Positions 7,020 through 17,702 of a stretch of DNA of 64,000 bases are shown here, one piece after another (position 1 is the stretch's first letter; every line of letters starts with the position of its first letter). Under the pieces are notes generated by a model, which did no database searches, had not been told where the DNA came from, and worked only from the letters and a program-made list of their open reading frames with translations. Origin of the DNA: Streptomyces hoynatensis (GTDB taxonomy: Bacteria > Actinomycetota > Actinomycetes > Streptomycetales > Streptomycetaceae); NCBI RefSeq assembly GCF_003626535.1, contig NZ_RBAL01000008.1, positions 248,001 through 312,000 of the forward strand. Direction: 5' to 3'. A program made the translations under genes and the position numbers.

Positions 7020-8069
7020 ATGGCCACCATCAAGGATGTCGCGGAACGGGCCGGGGTGGCGCCCAGCACCGTGAGTTACGTCCTCAGCGGCTCCCGGAAG
7101 ATCTCCGAGGAGACCCGGCGCGCCGTGCAGGCGGCCATCGAGGAGCTCGGCTACCACCCGCGCGCCAGCGCCCGCACGCTGCGCAGCGCGCGAAGCGAGG
7201 TACTGGTCCTCGCGGTGCCCAGGGATCCGGGCAAGTACCGGGCGATGGACGGCAGGTTCGCCATCGACATCAGCGACGCCGCCCGCGCCCACGGCTACGA
7301 CGTGCTGCTGATGACCGAGCCGGACGGCGTGGCGGGGCTGCGCCGGGTGGCGAGCAGCGGCCTGGCCGACGCCGCGATCCTGATGGCCGTCCGCGAGGAG
7401 GACCCGCGCATCGCCGCGCTGCGCGCGCTGAACTTCCCCACCGCCCTCCTCGGCCACGGCAACGACCGGGACGAGGCCGAGCTGCCGTGGGTCGACCTGG
7501 ACTGGGAGGCGGCGGTCACCCTCGCGCTGCGCGAGGCCGTCGCCGCGGGCCACGAGCGGATCGTGTTCTGGGCCTCGGCCGACCACGAGATCGCCGCCAG
7601 GCGCGGCTACGCCATGCACGGCCTCAAGGGCGCCGGGGCCGCCGCCGCCGAGACCGGCGCCGACATCCGGGTGCACCACTCCTCGGGCGACCCGGACGAC
7701 CTGCTCAAGCGGCTGCGCCGGGTGCTCAGCGCCCGGCCGCGGCCCACCGCGCTGGTGGTGCAGCACCTGATCCTGCTGCCGCTGCTCCTCGACGAGGTGG
7801 CCTCGCTCGGCCTCAGGGTGCCGGACGACCTCGCCGTGGTGCTCGTCGGCAGCCTGCCCGACGAGCCGGCGCTGCGCGCCCTGCCGCGCATCGACCTGCC
7901 GGTCGGCCAGATGGCCGAGGCGGTGTCCCAGCTCGCCGTCGAGGCGATCACCCCGCCGCCGCCCACCCGGGTCCCCCACCCGGTCCCCCACGAACTGATC
8001 CCGCCGCGGATGGCCCAGGGCCCCCGTGTGGCCCCGCCCGCCGCCCGCACCCCGTACTCGCCCGCCTGA
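7020..8069 (+). CDS. LacI-family transcriptional regulator of the glycoside operon
   Basis: 349 residues. The N-terminus is a textbook LacI DNA-binding region: ATIKDVAERAGVAPSTVSYV, then SGSRKISEETRRAVQ and the hinge helix around residues 48-60 (YHPRASARTLRS). Residues about 63-330 form the periplasmic-binding-protein-like sugar sensor, with DVLLMTEPDG, PWVDLDWEAA and VVLVGSLPDEP strands; the last 20 are Pro/Arg-rich. ATG at 7020 follows AAGGGAG. The gene is the first of a co-directional set (regulator, binding protein, two permeases, two glycosidases) and most likely represses it until a sugar binds. Confidence 0.93.
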   Translation: MATIKDVAERAGVAPSTVSYVLSGSRKISEETRRAVQAAIEELGYHPRASARTLRSARSEVLVLAVPRDPGKYRAMDGRFAIDISDAARAHGYDVLLMTEPDGVAGLRRVASSGLADAAILMAVREEDPRIAALRALNFPTALLGHGNDRDEAELPWVDLDWEAAVTLALREAVAAGHERIVFWASADHEIAARRGYAMHGLKGAGAAAAETGADIRVHHSSGDPDDLLKRLRRVLSARPRPTALVVQHLILLPLLLDEVASLGLRVPDDLAVVLVGSLPDEPALRALPRIDLPVGQMAEAVSQLAVEAITPPPPTRVPHPVPHELIPPRMAQGPRVAPPAARTPYSPA

Positions 8070-8097
8070 GCCGCCGAAACGGAGACCAGAAGACGCC

Positions 8098-9336
8098 ATG
8101 CCCTCTCCCACCGGGCGCATAGCCAAGCCCGCCACCGCGCTGGCCCTGGCCGGGGCCGTGCTCGGTTTCGGGCTGACCGGATGCGCCGCACAGCCCGACC
8201 CCGACACGGTCACCGTCCTGAACTCGGCCACGGACACCGCCGAGCACGAGGCCAACCAGGACTTCTTCGACCGCTGCGCCGAGCCGCTCGGCCTGAAGGT
8301 GGAGCAGATCAGCGTGCCCGCCGACCAGGTCTCCTCGAAGGCCCTGCGGATGGCCTCCTCCGACTCGCTGACCGACATCCTGGAGCTCGACGGCTCCGAG
8401 CTGCCCCAGTTCGCCGAGACCGACGGGCTGCGCCCGCTGGACGAGGCCGGGGTGGACACCTCGGCGATGTCCGACAGCGGCAACGCCCTCGGCTCCTTCG
8501 ACGGCACCCAGTACGGGGTGGCCCGTTCGGTCAACTCCCTGGCGCTCATCTACAACACGCAGCTGCTCGCCGACGCGGGCCTCCAGCCGCCGACCACCTG
8601 GGAGGAGCTGAAGGAGGACGCCGCCGCGCTCACCCAGGGCGACACCTACGGCATGGCGTTCAGCGCCAGCCCCAACGCGGACGGTGTCTACCAGTTCCTG
8701 CCGTTCTTCTGGACCGCGGGCGGCGACGAGGCGCACCTGGACGACGGCGCCGGGGCGCCCGCGCTCGAACTGTGGAAGGACCTGGTGGACGAGGGCTCGG
8801 CCTCGCGCTCGGTCGTCAACTGGAACCAGCAGGACGTCAACGACCAGTTCCTCTCGGGCCGGGCCGCGATGATGGTCAACGGGCCCTGGCAGGTGCCGGT
8901 GCTCAGCGCGCAGGACGACGTGGACTGGGCGGTGGCCAGCATCCCGGTGCCGCAGGCGGGCGACGACCCGGTGCCGCCGATCGGCGGCACGGTCATGACG
9001 ATCCCGAAGAACGAGGACCACCCCGAGCGGGAGAGCAACGCCGCGAAGATCCTCAACTGCCTCAACTCCGAGGAGAACCAGCTCGCCTGGGGCGAGCGGG
9101 TCAACAACGTGCCCACCCGGGCGGACGCGGCGCAGGCCTACCGGGAGGAGAACCCGGAGCTCGCCGCCTTCGCCGACCTGGTCCTCACGGCCCGCTCGCG
9201 GACCGGCGAGGTCGGCACGGGCTGGCCGAAGGTGGAGACGGCGCTGGCCGGGGCGTTCCAGTCGGTGCTCACCGGCAGGTCGGACCCCGAGGCGGCGCTG
9301 GAGCGGGCTCAGCAGCAGGCGACGGCGGGAGAGTGA
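8098..9336 (+). CDS. Sugar ABC transporter substrate-binding lipoprotein
   Basis: 412 residues. The signal peptide has a lipobox LTGC with the lipidated Cys at residue 29; the mature protein is a family-1 extracellular solute-binding protein (MalE class). Supporting motifs are SLALIYNTQLLADAGLQPPTTWEEL, the hinge GRAAMMVNGPWQVP, and PPIGGTVMTIPKN near residue 300. It captures a sugar outside the membrane and delivers it to the two permeases that follow. No ATPase is encoded here, so a shared MsiK-type ATPase elsewhere is presumably used, as known in Streptomyces. ATG at 8098 is 29 bases after the regulator's stop. Confidence 0.93.
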   Translation: MPSPTGRIAKPATALALAGAVLGFGLTGCAAQPDPDTVTVLNSATDTAEHEANQDFFDRCAEPLGLKVEQISVPADQVSSKALRMASSDSLTDILELDGSELPQFAETDGLRPLDEAGVDTSAMSDSGNALGSFDGTQYGVARSVNSLALIYNTQLLADAGLQPPTTWEELKEDAAALTQGDTYGMAFSASPNADGVYQFLPFFWTAGGDEAHLDDGAGAPALELWKDLVDEGSASRSVVNWNQQDVNDQFLSGRAAMMVNGPWQVPVLSAQDDVDWAVASIPVPQAGDDPVPPIGGTVMTIPKNEDHPERESNAAKILNCLNSEENQLAWGERVNNVPTRADAAQAYREENPELAAFADLVLTARSRTGEVGTGWPKVETALAGAFQSVLTGRSDPEAALERAQQQATAGE

Positions 9337-9343
9337 GGACCCG

Positions 9344-10300
9344 ATGACCACCAGCACCCTTCCGGCGCGGCCCGAGGCCCCCGCGCGCGCCCCCAGGCCG
9401 CGCGGAGCGGGGCGCCGCAGGTTCCACCAGTGGCTCTTCGTGCTGCCCGCCCTGGTCTACCTGCTCGTCTTCTTCGGCTACCCCCTGGTCCGCAACGTCC
9501 TGATGAGCTTCCAGGAGTACACGCCGCGGACCTACTTCACCGGCGAGGCCCCGTTCAACGGCCTGGACAACTGGCACCGGGTCTTCGAGAACGACCTGTT
9601 CGGCGACGCCCTGTGGCAGACGATCCTGTTCACGGTCGGCTCGCTCGTGGGGCAGTTCACCATCGGGCTGGCCCTGGCGGTCTTCTTCTCCCGCCGCTTC
9701 CACCTGTCGGGCGTGATCCGCGCGGTGCTGCTGCTGCCCTGGCTGGTGCCGATGGTGGTGTCCGCGGTCGTCTGGCGGCGGATCATGGACGAGGACCACG
9801 GCGTCCTCAACAGCTTCCTGGAGACGCTGCACCTGTCGGGCGACGGCGTGCCGTGGCTGAGCAGCCCGAGCGTGGCGCTGCTCTCGGCGATCCTGGTGAA
9901 CATCTGGATCGGCGTGCCCTTCAACATGGTGATCCTCTACGGCGGCCTGCAGGAGATCCCGCGCGACCTGTACGAGGCGGCGGCCCTGGACGGGGCGAGC
10001 CCGTGGCGGACGTTCCGCAGCGTGACCCTGCCGATGCTGCGGCCGGTGGTGACCGTGGTGCTCGTGCTCGGCTTCATGTCGACGATCAAGATCCTCGACC
10101 TGATCCTGGCGCTGACCGGCGGCGGCCCCGCCGACTCGACGCAGACCCTGGGCACGCTCACCTACCAGCTGTCCTTCCTCCAGCTCGACTTCGGCCAGGG
10201 CGCCGTGGTCGGCAACGTCCTCATCCTCATCAGCGCCGTCTTCGCGGTGCTCTACCTGCGCGTCAACCGCGCCGACCTCGGCAACGGAGGTACCCGATGA
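9344..10300 (+). CDS. Sugar ABC transporter permease (MalF type)
   Basis: 318 residues with six membrane segments, starting FHQWLFVLPALVYLLVFF near residue 27. The cytoplasmic EAA loop reads EAAALDGASPWRTFRSVTLP, the contact site for the ATPase. It begins 7 bases after the binding protein's stop and overlaps the next permease by ATGA (10297-10300), so the pair is translationally coupled and should form the heterodimeric channel. Substrate is inferred from the linked beta-glucosidase and alpha-xylosidase. Confidence 0.94.
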   Translation: MTTSTLPARPEAPARAPRPRGAGRRRFHQWLFVLPALVYLLVFFGYPLVRNVLMSFQEYTPRTYFTGEAPFNGLDNWHRVFENDLFGDALWQTILFTVGSLVGQFTIGLALAVFFSRRFHLSGVIRAVLLLPWLVPMVVSAVVWRRIMDEDHGVLNSFLETLHLSGDGVPWLSSPSVALLSAILVNIWIGVPFNMVILYGGLQEIPRDLYEAAALDGASPWRTFRSVTLPMLRPVVTVVLVLGFMSTIKILDLILALTGGGPADSTQTLGTLTYQLSFLQLDFGQGAVVGNVLILISAVFAVLYLRVNRADLGNGGTR

Positions 10301-11121
10301 ACAGGACCCGGACCTCCGGGGCGCGCCGCGCGTGGAACACCGTGGCCGCGCTGCTGATCCTGGCCGTGATGCTGTTCCCGGTGTACTGGATGCTCAGCAC
10401 CGCGCTCCAGCCGCACTCCAGCATCGCCAACGTGGACGTCGTGCCCACCTCGCCCAGCCTGGACAACTTCCGCAAGGCGCTGGACACCCAGGGCGGCTCC
10501 CTGGTGACCAGCCTGCTGGTCTCGCTCGGCGCGGTCGTGGTGGCGCTGGCGCTGGCCGCCCCCGCCGCGTACGGGCTCGCCCAGTTCCGGCTGCGCGGCA
10601 GCCGCCCCATCGTGTTCGGCACGCTGATCACGCAGATGGTGCCCGGGATCGTGGTGGCCAACGCCCTCTACAGCGCCTACGCCGACCTGCACCTGGTCAA
10701 CTCCTACCTGGGGCTGATCCTGGCGGACGCCTCGCTGGGGCTGCCGTTCTCGGTGGTGCTGCTGCGGGCCTTCATGGTGTCCATCCCCGGCGAGGTGGTG
10801 GAGGCGGCGATGGTGGACGGCGCCAACCGCTTCACCGCCTTCGTCAGGATCGTGCTGCCCATGAGCAGGAACGCCCTGATCACCGCGGGCCTGTTCACCT
10901 TCCTGTTCGCCTGGGCCGACTTCATCTTCGCGCTGACGCTGAACACCACCGACGACGTGCGGCCCGTGACGCTGGGCATCTACGAGTTCATCGGGGCGCA
11001 CGTCAGCGACTGGGGCGCCGTGATGGCCACCGCTGTCCTCTCGGCGGTGCCTGCGGCGATACTGCTGGTCGTAGCCCAGAGGTACATCGCCGCCGGGATC
11101 GCCGGCGGCTCGATCAAGTGA
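10297..11121 (+). CDS. Sugar ABC transporter permease (MalG type)
   Basis: 274 residues, six membrane segments, the second channel subunit. The start ATG at 10297 overlaps the previous stop; a longer open frame in the same register begins far upstream inside the first permease and is not real. The EAA loop reads VEAAMVDGANRFTAFVRIVLP. The C-terminal AGGSIK-type ending is typical of carbohydrate permeases of this subfamily. It is followed 35 bases later by the GH1 gene. Confidence 0.94.
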   Translation: MNRTRTSGARRAWNTVAALLILAVMLFPVYWMLSTALQPHSSIANVDVVPTSPSLDNFRKALDTQGGSLVTSLLVSLGAVVVALALAAPAAYGLAQFRLRGSRPIVFGTLITQMVPGIVVANALYSAYADLHLVNSYLGLILADASLGLPFSVVLLRAFMVSIPGEVVEAAMVDGANRFTAFVRIVLPMSRNALITAGLFTFLFAWADFIFALTLNTTDDVRPVTLGIYEFIGAHVSDWGAVMATAVLSAVPAAILLVVAQRYIAAGIAGGSIK

Positions 11122-11155
11122 GACCAGCACCAGCGACGAGAGTCTGCCACCGCAT

Positions 11156-12669
<1,514 letters not shown>

Positions 12670-12673
<4 letters not shown>

Positions 12674-14958
12674 AGTTCACCGACGGCTACTGGCTGCTGC
12701 GGGAGGGCGTCAAGGCGTCCTTCGCCGCCCAGGTAGACGACGCCAGGGTCGAGGACGACCGGCTCACCCTCTACGCCCCGGTGCGCCGGGTGGAGAGCCG
12801 GGGCCACACCCTCAACAGCCCGCTGCTGACGGTGGAGTGCTTCTCGCCTGCCGAGGGCGTCATCGGCGTCCGCGCCACGCACCTCGCCGGGGAGGCCGAC
12901 CGCGGCCCGCACTTCCCGGTGCACGCCGACCCGGGGCACCGCGCGAAGACCCGCACCGAGGGCTCGGTCGTGGAGCTTTCCGCGGGTTCGCTGAGCCTGC
13001 GGGTGGACACCGCGGCCCCCTGGCGCCTCGACTTCACCGCCGGGGAGCGGACGCTGACCTCGGTGGGCAGGCGCGGCACCGGCTTCGCCACCACCCCCGA
13101 GGGGGAGCACCACTCGCTGGCCCAGCTGTCGCTCGGGGTGGGCGAGTTGGTCTACGGGCTCGGGGAGCGGTTCACGCCCTTCACCAAGAACGGCCAGAGC
13201 GTGGACATCTGGCAGGCGGACGGCGGCACCGCGAGCGAGCAGGCGTACAAGAACGTCCCCTTCTACCTGACCAACCGCGGCTACGGCGTGTTCGTCAACC
13301 ACCCGGGCAAGGTCTCCTACGAGATCGGCTCGGAGGCGGTGGGGCAGGTCCAGTTCAGCGTCGAGGGCCAGTCGCTTGAGTACCTGGTGATCCACGGCCC
13401 GACGCCCAAGGAGATCCTCGACCGCTACACCGCGCTGACCGGGCGCCCCGCCCTGCCGCCGGCCTGGTCCTTCGGGCTGTGGCTGTCCACCTCCTTCACC
13501 ACGGACTACGACGAGGAGACCGTCGCCGGGTTCGTGCGCGGCATGGCCGCACGCGACATCCCGCTGAGCGTCTTCCACTTCGACTGCTTCTGGATGCGCG
13601 AGTACCAGTGGTGTGACTTCACCTGGGACCCGGACGTCTTCCCCGACCCGGAGGGCATGCTGCGGCGCCTGCGGGAGGACCACGGCCTGCGGGTCTCGCT
13701 GTGGATCAACCCCTACATCGGCCAGAAGTCCCCGCTGTTCGCCGAGGCCAGGCACCACGGCTACCTGGTGCGCAAGGCCAACGGCGACGTGTGGCAGTGG
13801 GACATGTGGCAGGCGGGCATGGCCCTGGTGGACTTCACCAACCCCGACGCCCGCGCCTGGTACGCCGCGAAGCTGCGGGCCCTGGTCGACCAGGGCGTGG
13901 ACTGCTTCAAGACGGACTTCGGCGAGCGGGTGCCCACCGACGTGGTCTGGCACGACGGCTCCGACCCCGAGCGGATGCACAACTACTACACCCGCCTGTA
14001 CAACGAGACGGTCTTCGAGGTCCTCACCCAGGCCCGCGGCGTCGGCCAGGCCACCCTGTTCGCCCGCTCGGCCACCGCCGGCGGGCAGCAGTACCCCGTC
14101 CACTGGGGCGGCGACTGCGAGTCCACCTTCGGCGCCATGGCCGAGTCCCTGCGCGGCGGCCTGTCCCTCGGCCTGTCGGGCTTCGGCTTCTGGAGCCACG
14201 ACATCGGCGGCTTCGAGGGCACCCCGACGCCCGCGGTGTTCAAGCGGTGGGTCCAGTTCGGCCTGCTGTCCTCGCACAGCAGGCTGCACGGCAGCGGCTC
14301 CTACCGGGTGCCGTGGAACTACGACGAGGAGGCCGTCGCCGTCACCCGCGACTTCACCCGCCTCAAGCACCGCCTGATGCCCTACCTGTTCCGGGCCGCC
14401 CAGCAGGCCGGGGAGTCCGGCTCGCCGGTGATGCGGGCGATGCTGCTGGAGTTCCCCGACGACCCGGCCTGCCACACCCTGGACCGGCAGTACATGCTCG
14501 GCGAGGACCTCCTGGTCGCGCCGGTCTTCACCGAGGACGGCACCGTCGAGTACTACGTTCCCGAGGGCACCTGGACGCACCTGCTGACCGGCGAGCAGGT
14601 CCGGGGTCCCGGCTGGCGGCGCGAGCGGTTCGGCTTCGACAGCCTGCCGCTGCTGGCGCGCCCCGGCTCGGTCCTCCCCTTCGGCGCGGACGAGGAGCGG
14701 CCTGAGTACGCCTGGGCCCGGGACGTCACCCTGCGCGTCCACGCCCTGGCCGATGGCGCCGAGGTGATCACGCGGGTGCCCGCGCCCGAGGGCGGCACCG
14801 CGGCGACCTTCCGCACCCGCAGGACGGGGAGCGAGATCACCGTCACCGCGGAGAACGCCCCCGGCCCCTGGCACGTCGTCCTGGCCGGCCCCGAGGGCTA
14901 CGCGGAGCCGGTCACGGCCCCGCAGGGCGCCACGGAGCTGACCCTGTCCCTTCCCTGA
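12670..14958 (+). CDS. GH31 alpha-xylosidase, YicI type
   Basis: 762 residues. GTG at 12670 overlaps the GH1 stop (GTGA). The protein follows E. coli YicI closely: WQADGGTASEQAYKN and PFYLTNRGYGVFVNHP in the N-terminal beta domain, then the barrel. By my count Trp345, Lys414, nucleophile Asp416 (FKTDFGE) and acid/base Asp482 (GGDCES) fall on the same numbers as in YicI, and the Cys-Phe pair that favours xylose over glucose is kept (DCFW, near 306-307). The likely reaction is release of alpha-1,6-linked xylose from xyloglucan fragments such as isoprimeverose. No signal peptide is seen, so the action is intracellular. Confidence 0.93.
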
Positions 14959-14966
14959 GCGGGGGT

Positions 14967-14989
14967 CCGGCCGCCCACCCGGCGGCCGG
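14967..14989 (+). terminator. Terminator hairpin after the glycoside operon
   Basis: A perfect 9-bp stem CCGGCCGCC/GGCGGCCGG with a 5-base loop starts 9 bases after the GH31 stop. It lacks a T tract, as is common in high-GC actinomycetes. Confidence 0.65.
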
Positions 14990-15389
14990 CCCTGCCCCGC
15001 CGCCCCCGGCCCCGCCCCCACGGACCGCCGGGGGCGGCCCCGCGTCAGGGCCGACCCCGGCCCGCGGGCGGGCTCGGCACACGTGGGTTGCTCGCGCGCA
15101 GCGCTGTCACGCCGTGCCAAAAAAGTGGGGAGTCCCGGGGAATACGCCCGCGCGCCGCGGGGTAGGACGGGAGTGAACCTGGCACGGGGTGCCGCTCAGG
15201 GAGGGGTGGGCCTCGCCGTTTCCGCTCGGGCGCCCGGTCCCCCTGGGGGGCCGCGAAGCCGCCGGTGAGGCGGGGCGAGGCCGGGAAAAGTCATGGCCTG
15301 CGGCCCGCACGGTACTCCTTTCACTGTAGGGAGAGCACCCGTTTTGTCCCCGGGCCACGGGGAACTCGTGGTTGCCGAGGTGATTACTG
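14990..15389. other. 400-base stretch without a convincing gene
   Basis: The first 100 bases are G/C runs. From about 15100 the composition relaxes (an AAAAAA run at 15119, then ACTCCTTTCACTGTAGGG near 15315), which suggests a promoter region for the genes starting at 15390. Short open frames exist but have no codon bias or ribosome site. I see no RNA gene or repeat. Confidence 0.5.
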
Positions 15390-15533
15390 ATGCCCGAGGC
15401 AGGCAGCATGCAGTCCGAGGCCCGCGCCACCGACCCGCAGGAGGCCACCGAGCGGTGGGGAATGCCGATGCGCGGCCGGTGGGCCGTACCGGAGGGCCCG
15501 CACCCCGACGAACAACGGCCGGAGACGGACTGA
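15390..15533 (+). CDS. Small hypothetical protein (47 aa)
   Basis: A 47-residue ORF preceded by GAGGTG at 15377, 7 bases before its ATG, a better ribosome site than many neighbours have. The product is hydrophilic and acidic, with a central TERWGMPMRGRWAVPEG segment and a charged tail ending in PETD. There is no signal peptide, membrane segment or cysteine. I do not recognise it. It ends 22 bases before the endonuclease III-like gene, and the two probably share a transcript. Confidence 0.5.
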   Translation: MPEAGSMQSEARATDPQEATERWGMPMRGRWAVPEGPHPDEQRPETD

Positions 15534-15555
15534 ACGGGTCGAAGGTGACAGCGAC

Positions 15556-16305
15556 ATGACCGGGAAGACGCGGAAGAACGGGGGGAAGAACGGGGCGAGG
15601 ACCCAGGGCGGCTCCGCGGCGCGGCAGCGGAAGGCCGGCGGCGCCGGCGGCGCAGCCGGTACGAAGCAGACGACGCAGACGAAGCAGCAGCGCACCGCCC
15701 AGGCGCTGCTCGACCGCTGCGGGCAGACGTACGCCCGGCAGGCCGGCATCCGGCTGCGCGACACGCCCGCGCCGCTCTACCAGTTGCTCGTGCTGGCCCA
15801 CCTGCTCTCGGCGCGCATCCGCGCCGAGGTGGCGGTGGACGCGGCCAGGGCGCTGTTCGACGCCGGGATGCGCGATCCGCGCCGGATGGCGGAGGCCAGC
15901 TGGCAGCAGCGGGTGGACGCGCTGGGCGTGGGCCACTACCGGCGCTACGACGAGCGGACGGCCACCCAGCTCGGGGACGAGGCCGGCCTGCTCCTCGACC
16001 GCTTCGGCGGCGACCTGCGCAGGATGCGCGAGGACGGGAAGCTCGGCAGCAGGCTGCGTGAGCTGCCGGGCATCGGCCCGATGGGCGTGGACATCTTCCT
16101 GCGCGAGGCGCAGGCCGTCTGGCCGGAGTACGCGCCCTACATCGACCGCAAGGCGCAGGACGGCGCCGCGCGCGTGGGCCTGCCGCGTTCGCCCAAGGCG
16201 CTGGCCGGCCTGGTCGCCGACGAGGACGTGCCGCGGCTGACGGCGGGCCTGGTGCGGGTGGCGCTGGACAGGTCGCTGGCCGAGGAGGTCCGCGCGGGCG
16301 CCTGA
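15556..16305 (+). CDS. Endonuclease III-like HhH-GPD protein, probable catalytic Lys lost
   Basis: 249 residues. A basic, low-complexity N-terminal tail (Lys/Gly/Gln-rich, residues 1-45) precedes a compact HhH-GPD fold. The helix-hairpin-helix reads LRELPGIGPMGVDIFLREA. In endonuclease III this is LPGVGRKTA, where the Lys is the lyase nucleophile; here that position is Met. An Asp in YIDRKAQ could match the conserved Asp. The four C-terminal Fe-S cysteines are absent. It may be a glycosylase without lyase activity or only a DNA-binding relative. GAAGGTG lies 9 bases before ATG. Confidence 0.75.
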   Translation: MTGKTRKNGGKNGARTQGGSAARQRKAGGAGGAAGTKQTTQTKQQRTAQALLDRCGQTYARQAGIRLRDTPAPLYQLLVLAHLLSARIRAEVAVDAARALFDAGMRDPRRMAEASWQQRVDALGVGHYRRYDERTATQLGDEAGLLLDRFGGDLRRMREDGKLGSRLRELPGIGPMGVDIFLREAQAVWPEYAPYIDRKAQDGAARVGLPRSPKALAGLVADEDVPRLTAGLVRVALDRSLAEEVRAGA

Positions 16306-16511
16306 GCCCGCACGCGCGGGGGCGCGGCCCGCGCCGCATCCGGGGCGGAACCGGCCAGGCGCCGCCGCCCCCAAGCGGGCGAACGCGACCGGATCGCGCG
16401 TTTGCCCCGGCCCGGCCGCGGGGACTCGCCCGGATAATCCCCCACGACCCCCACCGGCGTTCAGAGCCGCGCGCTCTCGAACTCAGTCGAACAGATCCTG
16501 GAGGCCGAACC

Positions 16512-16856
16512 ATGGCCGATATCGAAGCCCTGGAGCTCGAAGCGCTGTGGGACGAGTTCCACAACGCCGTGAACATGACGTCCCAGGAGCTCGCCGCGTG
16601 GCTGCGCACGAGCAGCGCGGGCGAGGACACCGAGGTGCCCCCGGAGGACGCGGGCGACGAGCAAGGGCGCGGCGTCCTCGCGATCCTGCGCAAGCGGCAG
16701 ATGGACCTCACCGACGCCGACATCAGCCTGATGTACGAGGTGGTGGACACGGTGCGCACGGAGCGCGAGGCCGGCCCCAGGGCCTCGATGCCGGAGCCCG
16801 ACTGGCGCTACCGGCTGATGACCCTGGGGCACGACCCGCTGCGCTCAGCGAGCTGA
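16512..16856 (+). CDS. DUF3140 family protein
   Basis: 114 residues, mostly helical and acidic. The sequence (LWDEFHNAVNMTSQELAAWL, then GRGVLAILRKRQMDLTDADIS) matches what I recall of DUF3140, a small actinobacterial and fungal family of unknown function with MTS-x-E-LxxWL near the N-terminus. GGAGG lies about 8 bases before the ATG. Its last 12 bases overlap the end of the convergent amidohydrolase gene, an unusual arrangement that leaves no room for a terminator. Confidence 0.8.
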   Translation: MADIEALELEALWDEFHNAVNMTSQELAAWLRTSSAGEDTEVPPEDAGDEQGRGVLAILRKRQMDLTDADISLMYEVVDTVRTEREAGPRASMPEPDWRYRLMTLGHDPLRSAS

Positions 16857-17702
16857 CAGCCGGTACACCCGCTCCGCGGTCCCGCCGAACACCGCCTCCC
16901 GCTCGGCCGGGCCCAGCCCGGCGGTGAGTTCGCGGGCGGTGGCCAGGACCCGCTCCCAGGAGGCGGCCAGGCGGCACACCGGCCAGTCGGAGCCGAACAT
17001 CAGCCGCTCCGGGCCGAACGCCTCGATCGCCGTCTGCGCGTACGGCCTCAGGTCGGCCACCCGCCAGCGCCGCCAGTCGGCCTCGGTGACCATCCCGGAC
17101 AGCTTGCAGACCGTGTTGGGCAGGGCCGCGAGGCGGCGCAGGTCGGCCGCCCAGTCCCGGATCTCCCCGGAGGCGATCGGCGGCTTGCCCAGGTGGTCCA
17201 GGACGAAGGTGAGCCCCGGGTACCTGGCGGCCGCCTCGACGGCGGCCGGAAGCTGGTGCGGCAGGATCACCAGGTCGTAGGCGAGCCCGGCGGCGGCCAC
17301 GGCCGCAAGGCCGCGGGCCACGTCGGGCCGCAGCAGCCACCGCGGGTCGGGCTCCTGCTGCACCTGGTGCCTGATGCCGACGAGGTACCTCCCGCCGGGG
17401 CGTTCGCGCAGGGCGGCCAGCGCGTCGGTCACCCCCGGGTCGGTGAGGTCGAGCCAGCCGACCACCCCGGCGATCAGCCGGCCCTCGGCGCTGTCGGCCA
17501 GGGCCAGCAGCTCGGGCGTCTCCCCCGGCACGGTGACGGTCTGCACCACCACCGTCGCGGTCAGCTCGCCCGTCCCCGGCTCGGCGGCGAGGTCGGCAGG
17601 CGAGAAGTCGCGCCGCAGCGGGGCCATGGCCTCCCCGGTGATCCAGTCCTGGTCGCGGACGGAGAGGTCCCACAGGTGGTGGTGGGCGTCGATCAGTCTC
17701 AC
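16845..17702 (-). CDS. Amidohydrolase_2 family L-fuconolactonase
   Basis: 285 residues, a metal-dependent TIM-barrel hydrolase. The first-strand motif IDAHHHLWD, the barrel motifs VLDHLGKPP and KLSGMVTEADW, and the late FGSDWPVCRL (metal Asp) are hallmarks of the lactonase branch (COG3618). It would open L-fucono-1,5-lactone to L-fuconate. The GTG start overlaps the aldo/keto reductase stop by four bases, so both are made from one message. Its 3' end overlaps DUF3140 on the other strand. Confidence 0.87.
   Translation of the reverse strand: MRLIDAHHHLWDLSVRDQDWITGEAMAPLRRDFSPADLAAEPGTGELTATVVVQTVTVPGETPELLALADSAEGRLIAGVVGWLDLTDPGVTDALAALRERPGGRYLVGIRHQVQQEPDPRWLLRPDVARGLAAVAAAGLAYDLVILPHQLPAAVEAAARYPGLTFVLDHLGKPPIASGEIRDWAADLRRLAALPNTVCKLSGMVTEADWRRWRVADLRPYAQTAIEAFGPERLMFGSDWPVCRLAASWERVLATARELTAGLGPAEREAVFGGTAERVYRLSAR

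Noticed and set aside
15083..15268. 61-codon plus-strand ORF in the 15.1-kb gap
   Set aside because: No ribosome site, poor codon bias and no recognisable product; the region looks like a leader or promoter for the genes from 15390.
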